Assembly: GCF_028369105.1 (NCBI RefSeq)
Contig: NZ_JAQNDO010000001.1
Location: 10,014,501 to 10,078,500 of the forward strand
DNA from: Polyangium mundeleinium
GTDB lineage: Bacteria > Myxococcota_A > Polyangia > Polyangiales > Polyangiaceae
Reading direction: 5' to 3'
DNA length: 64,000 bases
Made by a program: the position numbers and the translations under genes. This document shows positions 57,485 to 64,000 of the stretch, piece by piece; the first letter of the stretch is position 1; each line of letters opens with the position of its first letter. Under the pieces are notes generated by a model. It was not told where the DNA came from and made no database searches. It worked only from the letters and a program-made list of their open reading frames with translations.

Positions 57485-57982
57485 CTAGTTGAGGCGCAGC
57501 ATGCGCCCGACGATCTTGTGCACGCCCTCGGCGCGCGAGAGGATCCGCTCGGCGTACGTCTCGACCTCGCCGATCGCGCGCAGCACCACGGCGGCCGTCT
57601 GCGCCGAGAGCGAGAGCTCTTCGCCGGCGTCGAGCGAGATGCGCTTCGCCTTGATCGTGTAACTCTCGGCGGCGTCCACGCCGGGCGTCGGCTGCGTGCG
57701 CAGCGCGCCGATCACCAGGAGCTCACCACCCTCCTGCTCCTCGACGAGCACACGCTCGTGCCGCGCGCAGGCGCCTTCCACGACCGTCGGATGGACCGAC
57801 GGATCGAGCTTCGCGGGCACGACCTTGGCGCCGATGCCGAGCATCACGCCGTCTTCGCGGACCTTGTGGACCTCGGCCGTGAACAACGCGGGTCGCGGGG
57901 CTGGTCCCGGCACGGGCTGGAGCCGCGGCCCCCGTTTCGCCGCTGCTGCTTCGATCCCGCGCACGTTGGTTGCACGCTTCAT
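57485..57982 (-). CDS. DUF3540-like T6SS accessory protein
   Basis: The 165 residues begin basic and then form an OB-like beta region (LFTAEVHKVREDGVMLGIGA, HERVLVEEQEGGELLVIGAL). They end in a helical tail SYTIKAKRISLDAGEELSLSA ... EVETYAERILSRAEGVHKIVG. The second half matches my memory of DUF3540, proteins of T6SS tip islands also carrying DUF2169 and DUF4150. DUF6484, another VgrG neighbour, is an alternative for the beta region. It lies 72 bp downstream of the leftward DUF2169 gene at 58055 and is probably in one operon with it. Confidence 0.65.
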   Translation of the reverse strand: MKRATNVRGIEAAAAKRGPRLQPVPGPAPRPALFTAEVHKVREDGVMLGIGAKVVPAKLDPSVHPTVVEGACARHERVLVEEQEGGELLVIGALRTQPTPGVDAAESYTIKAKRISLDAGEELSLSAQTAAVVLRAIGEVETYAERILSRAEGVHKIVGRMLRLN

Positions 57983-58054
57983 GGCTCCTCCAGAGACCTC
58001 GGATTCTATACGAATCCGCGGCGCCTTCGGATCGCTTCCTCGCGCCTGCCGACG

Positions 58055-60361
58055 TCAGGCGATCCCGCCGAGGGGCGGCGGCGCGACGCCCGGCGCCTTC
58101 GCGGCCTCGAACGCGGCGCAGAGAGCGAGCGCGAGATCACATCGGCCTTCCCGCGCCTCCCCCGCGAGCGCCTCCGCTTGCTGCCGCTCGTGCACCCGCC
58201 ACGCGACCTCGTCGATCCCGTACCGCGAGAGCACCTCGTGGAGGGCCGCCTGCGCCCCCCACAGGTCGACCTTGATACGCGCGTACCGCTCGACCGAGAG
58301 CTCGCCGCGCGCGGCGCCGACGCCTCCCGCCGAGGGCACGATGCCTCCCACCGAGGGCACGATGCCTCCCGCCGAGGGCACGATGCCTCCCGCCGAGGGC
58401 ACGATGCCTCCCGCCGAGGGCACGACGCTTCCCGCCGAGGGCACGATGCCTCCCGCCAAGGGCACGATGCTTCCCGCCAAGGGCACGATGCTTCCCGCCA
58501 AGGGCACGATGCCTCCCGCCGAGGGCACGATGCCTCCCGCCGAGGGCACGATGCCTCCCGCCGAGGGCACGATGCCTCCCGCCGAGGGCACGATGCCTCC
58601 CGCCGAAGGCGCGACGCCGCCCCCCAAATGCATGCCGCCGCCCGCCAAATGCATGCCGCCGCCCGCCAAATGCATGCCGCCGCCCGCCAAATGCATGCCG
58701 CCGCCCGCCAAATGCGTGCTCCCACCCGCCAAATGCGTGCTCCCGCCTTCCGAAGGCACGACGCCTCCCCCGGAAGGCACGAGCAGCGGGGAGGCCGCAG
58801 GGGTTGGGTTGCCGAACGGCAGCGCAGCATCGGGCTGAAGCTTCGGCTTCCGCTCGGTCGCCGGCTCGGGTTCCTCCGCGGCGGCGGCCGGCTCCGGGGC
58901 GCGGAAAGGCAACGCCGACGGCGCGGCTTGGCGACCGGGGAGGAGCGTCCCGGTCCCGTCGTCGCCCGGCGCGATCATGCCAGACGCGACGAACGGCAGC
59001 GTCGCAGCGGCCGCGGGCCTCACCGGGGGCACGAGCGTCTGCGTCCCGTCATCGTCGGGATCCATCGGCGGCGGCGCAGGGGCCGGCGCGGACGCGGACG
59101 CGGGCGCGGGGCTGCTCGTCGGCGCCTGGCGCAGCGGGGATCGCTGGAACGGCAGGGTCTCGAACCCCTCGGGTTTGCCCACGTTCCCGGTGGGCGTCAC
59201 CTCGTCGTCGTCCCGCGCGAACGAGAGCGGCGGACGCTCGCGGCGCGGCGCGGGCGGCGGCACGACAGGGGCGCTCGACGGCACGAACGGAACCGCGGCC
59301 GCAGGGTTCCGAGGCGCGCCCAGGGCGGGCATGGTCATCGTGCGCGAGGTGGGCCCCCGCTCCGGCGTCGCCTGGGCCGGCGCGACACGCAACGCCCCGA
59401 TCCCCCGCGTCGGCGCGACGACCACGACCCCTTCTTCCTTCGCGTGCCGCAGCGGCACCGCCGCGCGCCACGTCACGCTGCAGACCCCTCGATCCGTATC
59501 GATGAGCAGCGTATCCGCGCGCAGCCACACTTCCTGCGGGCTGCTCCCGCTCCGCGTCACCATCGCCCGTGGCCGCACGTCCTCGACCAACGCGATCATC
59601 CGCGGCTGCTCGGGATTCAGGTGTTCGAGGAGGATCTGCGCTTGCGCCGGCAGCTCGGTGATCTGCTGGTCCTTCGGGGCCGCGTTCCAGTACGACGCAT
59701 CCACGCCCGCGGGCAACGGCCGCTCGTGCCACCCCTCGTGGGGCCACGTGCTCCGGTGCGCGCGCAGGTGCTCCACGCGTGTCGGCCAGCGCGCCGCGAT
59801 CGGCCCGAGACCCACGGGCGGGACCTCCTGCGTCGGGCTTCGCAACACGTGGCTCACCGGCTCGAAATTCGGCGGATGCCCCGGCGCGTTCGCGTCCATG
59901 CTCGGCGGGATCCCCACGGGGTTCCACGACCTCGGCCCGCCCGCTGCCCGCATCCAGCGCAGGGGCATCCGCGTGAACGGCACGGCATCCGAGAGCCTGC
60001 CCTCCGGCAACCAGTAGCGGTCGCCGTACACCACGAGCGCCTTGTTCAGGGACCCGACCGCGAGCCGCGCGACGAGCGACGGCACGGCCTGGCCCTGGGG
60101 CGCCCATGCGTGCCCCACGACCATCACGTCCACGTGCCGCTTGAACGGCGCGAGATCATTCGGCAAGCGGAGGCTGCGCGGCGAACCGTCCTGCCAGTAG
60201 ATGTCCATCGTCTGCGGCGCGTCGGGCAACCCGACGAGCTCGCACGGCCCGTTTCGCAGCGCGTACGTCGCCTTGCAGACGACCGTCATCACGAAGGCGT
60301 CGGGGCGCGGCTGCCAGACGAGCTTCGCCACGGCGAGCGGAGGGGACGCGGAGACGTGCAC
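58055..60361 (-). CDS. DUF2169 protein with heptad-repeat linker
   Basis: GTG start at 60361. The first 350 residues are a DUF2169 domain (DAFVMTVVCKATYALRNGPC, SLNKALVVYGDRYW, TDRGVCSVTWRAAVPL). A Pro/Ala-rich disordered region then leads to two tandem heptad arrays: about six copies of GG(G/S)(M/T)HLA and about fourteen of G(G/S)(I/V)VPSA. After these an ordered tail VERYARIKVDLWGAQAALHE, RYGIDEVAWRVHERQQAEAL resembles the tail of the DUF2169 protein at 53179. The repeats probably act as a flexible tether between two binding ends. 768 residues. Convergent with the main island operon; the promoter region faces the kamD gene. Confidence 0.8.
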   Translation of the reverse strand: MHVSASPPLAVAKLVWQPRPDAFVMTVVCKATYALRNGPCELVGLPDAPQTMDIYWQDGSPRSLRLPNDLAPFKRHVDVMVVGHAWAPQGQAVPSLVARLAVGSLNKALVVYGDRYWLPEGRLSDAVPFTRMPLRWMRAAGGPRSWNPVGIPPSMDANAPGHPPNFEPVSHVLRSPTQEVPPVGLGPIAARWPTRVEHLRAHRSTWPHEGWHERPLPAGVDASYWNAAPKDQQITELPAQAQILLEHLNPEQPRMIALVEDVRPRAMVTRSGSSPQEVWLRADTLLIDTDRGVCSVTWRAAVPLRHAKEEGVVVVAPTRGIGALRVAPAQATPERGPTSRTMTMPALGAPRNPAAAVPFVPSSAPVVPPPAPRRERPPLSFARDDDEVTPTGNVGKPEGFETLPFQRSPLRQAPTSSPAPASASAPAPAPPPMDPDDDGTQTLVPPVRPAAAATLPFVASGMIAPGDDGTGTLLPGRQAAPSALPFRAPEPAAAAEEPEPATERKPKLQPDAALPFGNPTPAASPLLVPSGGGVVPSEGGSTHLAGGSTHLAGGGMHLAGGGMHLAGGGMHLAGGGMHLGGGVAPSAGGIVPSAGGIVPSAGGIVPSAGGIVPSAGGIVPLAGSIVPLAGSIVPLAGGIVPSAGSVVPSAGGIVPSAGGIVPSAGGIVPSVGGIVPSAGGVGAARGELSVERYARIKVDLWGAQAALHEVLSRYGIDEVAWRVHERQQAEALAGEAREGRCDLALALCAAFEAAKAPGVAPPPLGGIA
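58325..58747. repeat. Two adjacent 21-bp minisatellites inside the DUF2169 gene
   Basis: About fourteen copies of a 21-bp unit (gagggcacgatgcctcccgcc and near variants) are followed without a gap by six copies of a second 21-bp unit (ccaaatgcatgccgccgcccg and variants). Because the unit is a multiple of three, copy-number change keeps the gene in frame. Most units are identical, showing recent expansion. Confidence 0.92.
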
Positions 60362-60482
60362 GGCGTGAGTTTACCATCGCGCCGCTCGCTCGATGAGGCC
60401 TCGGATCACGCGCTCGGGCGCGGCTCTCCGGCCGAACCCTCGTCGTTGACAATCGGACCCATCCGCGCCATTTCCGAGCGCC

Positions 60483-62033
60483 ATGGCCAAGGTCCCCCTC
60501 GATCACGCGACCGTCGACGCGTGCCGCGCTGCGGCGGCCGCGATCGCCGACGACGTCCAGCGCTTCATCGACCGCCACACGACCGTCGGCATCGAGCGCA
60601 CGGTCGCGCGCGCCTATGGCGTCACGGGGGCGGATCCCGAGGGCACGCCGCTCGCGAACGCGCTCGTCGACCGCATCCACAAGGCGGGGCACACGGGCCG
60701 CGGCGTCGCCTACTTCCTCGGACGCGCGCTCCTCGAAGGCGCGAGCTCCGCGCAGGAGGCCGCCGAGCAAATCGCCTACGGCGGCGCCTCGCTCGACGTC
60801 GAGGGCGGCCCCACGACGCACGAATGCCTCGGCGCCCTGGAGCTCGAAACGCAGAAGGCGATCGCCCGCATCGACGAGGCCCGCAGCGCGCGCGAGCGGT
60901 TCAAGGCCCGCTTCCCTGCGGCCGAGCTCCCGCTCAAATACGTCATCGTCGCGACCGGCAACATCTACGACGACGCGGTCCAGGCCAAGGCCGCGCGCTT
61001 CGCGGGAGCCGACATCGTCGCGGTCATCCGCGCGACGGCGCAATCGCTCCTCGATTACGTCCCCGAGGGCCCGACGACCGAGGGATATGGCGGGACGTAC
61101 GCCACGCAGGAGAACTTCCGCATCATCCGCAAGGCCGCGGACGAGGCGAGCGACGAGACGGGCAAATACCTCGCCCAGACGAACTACTCTTCGGGCCTGT
61201 GCATGAGCGAGATCGCGTGGATGGCGGCGGTCGAGCGGCTCGACATGCTCCTCAACGACGCGATGTACGGCATCCTCTTCCGCGACATCAACATGGAGCG
61301 GACGTTCGTCGATCAATACTTCTCGCGCCGCATCGTGGCCCGCAGCGGGATCGTCATCAACACGGGCGAGGACAACTACCTCACGACGGCCGACGCGGTG
61401 GAGAAGGCGCACACCGTGCTCGCCTCGCAGTTCATCAACGAGGCATTCGCGCGGCGCGCGGGGCTCTCGGACGATCAGATGGGCCTCGGCCACGCGTTCG
61501 AGATCGACCCCTGGCTCGAGGACAGCTTCCTCTTCGAGGTCGCGCAGGCGCAGCTCGTCCGGCAGATCTTCGACAAGCATCCCATCAAATGGATGCCGCC
61601 CACGAAATTCAAGACGGGCGACGTCTTCCACAGCCACGTGCACGACGCGATGTTCAACCTCGCGGGCGTCATGACGCACCAATCGATCGAGCTCCTCGGC
61701 ATGTTCAGCGAGGCGATCCACACGCCCCTGCTCATGGATCGGTATCTCGCACTGAAAAGCGCGAAATACATCTTCGGCACGGCGAAGCACCTCGGCGACG
61801 AGATCCAGTGGAAGCCCGGCGGCATCGTGGAGCGGCGCGCGAAGGAGGTCCTGCACAAGGCGCACGAGCTCCTGGTCCAGGTGAAGGGCGACGGCATCTG
61901 GGACGCGATTGGCGGGGGCGCGTTCGGCGACGTGAAGCGCAGGCGCACGGGCGGCAAGGGCCACGCCGGCGTGGCGGCGCGTGACCCCGAGTATTTGAAC
62001 CCGATCCTCGACGAGCTCGAAGGAGGCCGCTGA
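60483..62033 (+). CDS. kamD: Lysine 5,6-aminomutase, alpha subunit
   Basis: The 516-residue protein matches the large subunit of D-lysine 5,6-aminomutase in length and in characteristic stretches: IERTVARAYGVTGADPEGTP, VIVATGNIYDDAVQAKAARF, ATAQSLLDYVPEGPTTEGYGG, TNYSSGLCMSEIAWMAAVER, MYGILFRDINMERTFVDQYF and SGIVINTGEDNYLTTADA. With the beta subunit and adenosylcobalamin plus PLP it moves the terminal amino group of D-lysine or L-beta-lysine from carbon 6 to carbon 5. The partner gene follows after 2 bp. Best known from lysine-fermenting anaerobes. Here no other fermentation gene (kamA, kdd, kce, kal) is in the window. Confidence 0.95.
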   Translation: MAKVPLDHATVDACRAAAAAIADDVQRFIDRHTTVGIERTVARAYGVTGADPEGTPLANALVDRIHKAGHTGRGVAYFLGRALLEGASSAQEAAEQIAYGGASLDVEGGPTTHECLGALELETQKAIARIDEARSARERFKARFPAAELPLKYVIVATGNIYDDAVQAKAARFAGADIVAVIRATAQSLLDYVPEGPTTEGYGGTYATQENFRIIRKAADEASDETGKYLAQTNYSSGLCMSEIAWMAAVERLDMLLNDAMYGILFRDINMERTFVDQYFSRRIVARSGIVINTGEDNYLTTADAVEKAHTVLASQFINEAFARRAGLSDDQMGLGHAFEIDPWLEDSFLFEVAQAQLVRQIFDKHPIKWMPPTKFKTGDVFHSHVHDAMFNLAGVMTHQSIELLGMFSEAIHTPLLMDRYLALKSAKYIFGTAKHLGDEIQWKPGGIVERRAKEVLHKAHELLVQVKGDGIWDAIGGGAFGDVKRRRTGGKGHAGVAARDPEYLNPILDELEGGR

Positions 62034-62035
62034 CC

Positions 62036-62791
62036 ATGGCGAAATGGCTACGCGCTTACGGGGACCGTGAAGGCGACGGGATGGTGCAGATGACCTTCAC
62101 GCTCGCGATCCTGCCCGGGGATCGCGCGCGGGAGGCGGCGAAGCGCTTCGCCGAGGCCCACGGCCTGAAAGACCCGCTCGTCACCACGATGGAGCAATGC
62201 TCGCAGCAGCACACGTATTTCGTGGCCTACGGGCATTCGGCGCACCAGATCGACGTCGACACCATCGACGTCGCCGAGCTCGCCGCGAAGCCGCTCTCCC
62301 GCGAGCAGGTCGAGGCCATGGGCAAGGAGCTCGGCCGCAAGATCGTCGTCGTCGGCGCGTGCACCGGCTCGGACGCGCATACCGTCGGGATCGACGCGAT
62401 CCTCAATTACAAGGGGTTTGCCGGGGAAAAGGGCCTCGAAAGCTACAAGTGCTTCGACGCGCACAACCTCGGCGCGCAGGTCGAGAACGTCGAGCTCGCC
62501 GAGCGCGCCAAGGCGCTCGGGGCCGACGCGATCCTCGTCTCGCAGGTCATCACGCAGCGCAACTGCCATAAAGAGAACGCGGCGGCGCTCATCGATCTCC
62601 TGAACAAGCAGGGCGTCCGTGACAAGTTCCTGCTGCTGCTCGGCGGCCCGCGCATCGACAACAAGCTCGCGCTGGAGCTCGGCTACGAAGGCGGCTTCGG
62701 CCCGGGCACGAAGCCTTCGATGGTCGCCGCCTTCGTGGCCGAAGAGGTCCTCCGCCGCGCCCGCGGCAAACAGGTGGATCCGAGGCGCTAG
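62036..62791 (+). CDS. kamE: Lysine 5,6-aminomutase, beta (cobalamin-binding) subunit
   Basis: Two base pairs after the alpha-subunit stop. The 251 residues contain the B12-binding signature D-x-H-x-x-G in CTGSDAHTVGID, followed by the Rossmann-type elements GADAILVSQVITQ and FLLLLGGPRIDN. The N-terminal part (MVQMTFTLAILPGDRAREAA ... CSQQHTYFVAYGHSAHQIDV) is the dimerisation and PLP-lysine-bearing region of the family. It supplies the cobalamin and, in characterised enzymes, the lysine that binds PLP. Its end overlaps the convergent esterase gene's stop by four bases. Confidence 0.95.
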   Translation: MAKWLRAYGDREGDGMVQMTFTLAILPGDRAREAAKRFAEAHGLKDPLVTTMEQCSQQHTYFVAYGHSAHQIDVDTIDVAELAAKPLSREQVEAMGKELGRKIVVVGACTGSDAHTVGIDAILNYKGFAGEKGLESYKCFDAHNLGAQVENVELAERAKALGADAILVSQVITQRNCHKENAAALIDLLNKQGVRDKFLLLLGGPRIDNKLALELGYEGGFGPGTKPSMVAAFVAEEVLRRARGKQVDPRR

Positions 62792-63630
62792 CGCAAGGCC
62801 GCCGCGTGGTGCTCCACGTGGTCGCGCATGAACGTCGCAATGAAATAATAGCTGTGGTCGTACCCCGGCTGCATCCGCAACGTCAGCGGATGCCCCGCGG
62901 CCTCGCACGCAGCGCGCAGCAGCTCCGGCTGCAATTCCCGCGTGAGGAATTGATCCGCGTCGCCCTGATCGATCAGGATCGGCAGCCGTTCCTTCGCCTC
63001 GCGCACGAGCTCCGTCGCGTCCCACGCCTTCCACGCCTCCCGGTCCGCGCCGAGGTACGCGGAAAACGCTTTTTCGCCCCAGGGCACCCGGCTCGGCGCC
63101 ACGATCGGCGAAAACGCCGACACCGATCGATATCGCCCCGGATGCTTCAGCGCGAGCACCAGCGCGCCGTGCCCGCCCATCGAATGCCCGAAGATCCCGC
63201 GCCGGTCCGAGAGCGCCGGCAGGTGCGCCTCCACGAGCCCCGGCAGCTCCTCCGCCACGTATTCGTGCATTCGATAATGCTTCGCCCAGGGCGCCTCCGT
63301 CGCGTCCACGTAAAACCCGGCGCCTTGCCCGAGGTCGTAGGCCGGATCGTCCGCCACGCCCTCGCCGCGCGGGCTCGTGTCCGGCGCGACCACGATGATC
63401 CCGTGCCGCGCCGCGTGCTCCTGCACGCCCGCCTTCGTCACGAAGTTCTGCTCCGTGCACGTGAGCCCGGAGAGCCAGTAGAGCACGGGGCAACGCCCGG
63501 ACTCGGCCTGCGGGGGCAGGTAGACGCCCACGTTCATGCTGCAGCCGAGCGCGCGCGATTCGTGCCGCAGCACCTTCTGGTGGCCGCCGAAAGAGCGGTT
63601 CGTCGAGACCTGGGTGAAGGGGTTCGTCAT
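62788..63630 (-). CDS. fghA: S-formylglutathione hydrolase
   Basis: The ATG at 63630 gives 280 residues, the normal length. SFGGHQKVLRHESRALGCSM and NVGVYLPPQ open the chain as in FghA/esterase D. The nucleophile Ser is in FGHSMGGHGALVLALKHPG, the Asp in LIDQGDADQFL and the His in MQPGYDHSYYFIATF. It hydrolyses S-formylglutathione to formate and glutathione, the last step of glutathione-dependent formaldehyde removal. The partner dehydrogenase is not in view. The methanethiol oxidase at the other end of the window would make formaldehyde, but 62 kb apart they need not be linked. Cytoplasmic. Confidence 0.95.
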   Translation of the reverse strand: MTNPFTQVSTNRSFGGHQKVLRHESRALGCSMNVGVYLPPQAESGRCPVLYWLSGLTCTEQNFVTKAGVQEHAARHGIIVVAPDTSPRGEGVADDPAYDLGQGAGFYVDATEAPWAKHYRMHEYVAEELPGLVEAHLPALSDRRGIFGHSMGGHGALVLALKHPGRYRSVSAFSPIVAPSRVPWGEKAFSAYLGADREAWKAWDATELVREAKERLPILIDQGDADQFLTRELQPELLRAACEAAGHPLTLRMQPGYDHSYYFIATFMRDHVEHHAAALR

Positions 63631-63698
63631 GGCGAGGGCGAGACTACCCGAGACCGCCCCCGCCACGCAATGCACGGCTCGGGGCCGCCGAAAATCGA

Positions 63699-64000
63699 TT
63701 ACTCCGTCCGCTCGATCGACACGCGCCACGCCTCCGCGTATCCCTTGCCGCCGAGCATGTGCTCGTACCGCGCCGGCCGAATCTCCCGCACCTTCCAGCC
63801 CGACGCGAACGCCGCCCGCAAGTCCGCCTCCGAGAGCCGCCTCGGCCCCTCCGCGCCCGGCTCCCGATCGCTCCATACGAGCGCGTGATACATGCTGCCC
63901 GGACGAACCACGTGCGCAAGGCTCGCCACGTATTGCGCCCGCATTCCGCTCCCGAACACGTGGAGCAGCCCCGAATCCAGCACCGTATCGAACGTCCGCC
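63699..64000 (-). CDS. Class I SAM-dependent methyltransferase, N-terminus beyond window edge
   Basis: The leftward frame is open to the window edge; the last 100 codons are visible. RTFDTVLDSGLLHVFGSGMR is the motif-IV-like segment (FDTVLDxGLxHVF) of small Rossmann methyltransferases, followed by YVASLAHVVRPGSMYHALVW (post-motif strand). The end, PARYEHMLGGKGYAEAW, resembles TPMT/tellurite-type methyltransferase tails. The substrate cannot be inferred. It lies 68 bp upstream of the S-formylglutathione hydrolase gene on the same strand. Confidence 0.75.
   Translation of the reverse strand, partial: RTFDTVLDSGLLHVFGSGMRAQYVASLAHVVRPGSMYHALVWSDREPGAEGPRRLSEADLRAAFASGWKVREIRPARYEHMLGGKGYAEAWRVSIERTE

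Noticed and set aside
58325-58747. Regular 21-bp repeats as a CRISPR array
   Set aside because: There are no spacers, the units are contiguous and in frame with a coding sequence, and no cas gene is near.
40176-60361. Complete type VI secretion system
   Set aside because: No TssB/C sheath, TssK/F/G baseplate, TssJ/L/M membrane complex, Hcp or ClpV was seen; only tip and accessory proteins are encoded.
57518-61984. Very long open frame (over 1400 codons) on the plus strand across DUF3540, DUF2169 and kamD
   Set aside because: It is antisense or out of frame to genes with clear family motifs, is made of Arg/Ala/His-rich low-complexity sequence, and arises from the high GC content.

Overview
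The window is GC-rich (about 70% by eye) chromosomal DNA from a bacterium that looks like a myxobacterium of the Sorangiineae/Polyangiales type. Pointers are a giant Ser/Thr kinase fused to a sigma-54 activator, many one-gene lipoproteins, a hybrid histidine kinase with stacked GAF/PAS sensors, a toxin/immunity pair of the myxobacterial double-CXXCG type, and an orphan VgrG island carrying DUF2169, PAAR-like and DUF3540 proteins. No rRNA, tRNA or CRISPR array was seen. Family names were assigned by reading motifs and from memory, not by database search.

Layout. 1-9.3 kb: the end of a selenium-binding protein/methanethiol oxidase gene, two beta-propeller-like lipoproteins, the kinase-ATPase-TPR-GAF-sigma54 fusion and another lipoprotein. 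9.4-19.7 kb: signalling. A GAF/PAS hybrid histidine kinase, a small STAS-like protein, a divergent NmrA-like/TetR pair in which the TetR gene is broken, and two divergent STAS proteins, one with a PAS sensor and one whose membrane domain carries the ethylene-receptor binding residues. 19.7-24.1 kb: small-molecule enzymes (tandem VOC protein, NAD(P)H-binding protein, arylsulfatase split by a frameshift).

24.1-40.0 kb: accessory DNA. It holds a secreted HNH-like nuclease toxin followed by its likely immunity protein, a cluster of inverted and direct repeats running into a frameshifted gene, a beta-lactamase-fold hydrolase, remnants of a four-helix-bundle gene and of a Cys/His zinc-ribbon protein, a markedly AT-richer gene, a module of ECF-type sigma factor plus PEGA/beta-barrel protein plus Cys-rich lipoprotein, a C/T-rich noncoding array, and a second lipoprotein plus cytoplasmic-partner pair.

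40.2-60.4 kb: an orphan type VI secretion (T6SS) tip island. On the plus strand it runs degenerate trypsin-fold/TPR protein, DUF2169, VgrG1, VgrG2, VgrG3 (frameshifted), an unknown protein, a PAAR-like DUF4150 protein (frameshifted), DUF2169, a ketoacyl-synthase-fold protein and a HEAT-repeat protein. Several genes overlap as ATGA/TGATG. DUF3540 and a third DUF2169 protein with a 21-bp minisatellite converge on it. No sheath, baseplate, membrane-complex or ClpV gene is present, so the tip must use an apparatus encoded elsewhere. 60.5-64 kb: both subunits of lysine 5,6-aminomutase, S-formylglutathione hydrolase and the end of a methyltransferase gene.

The points most worth following up are the ethylene-receptor-like STAS protein and its PAS-STAS partner, the toxin/immunity pair, the 26.5-kb repeat cluster, and at least five genes broken at short sequence repeats, which are either assembly errors or slipped-strand switches.
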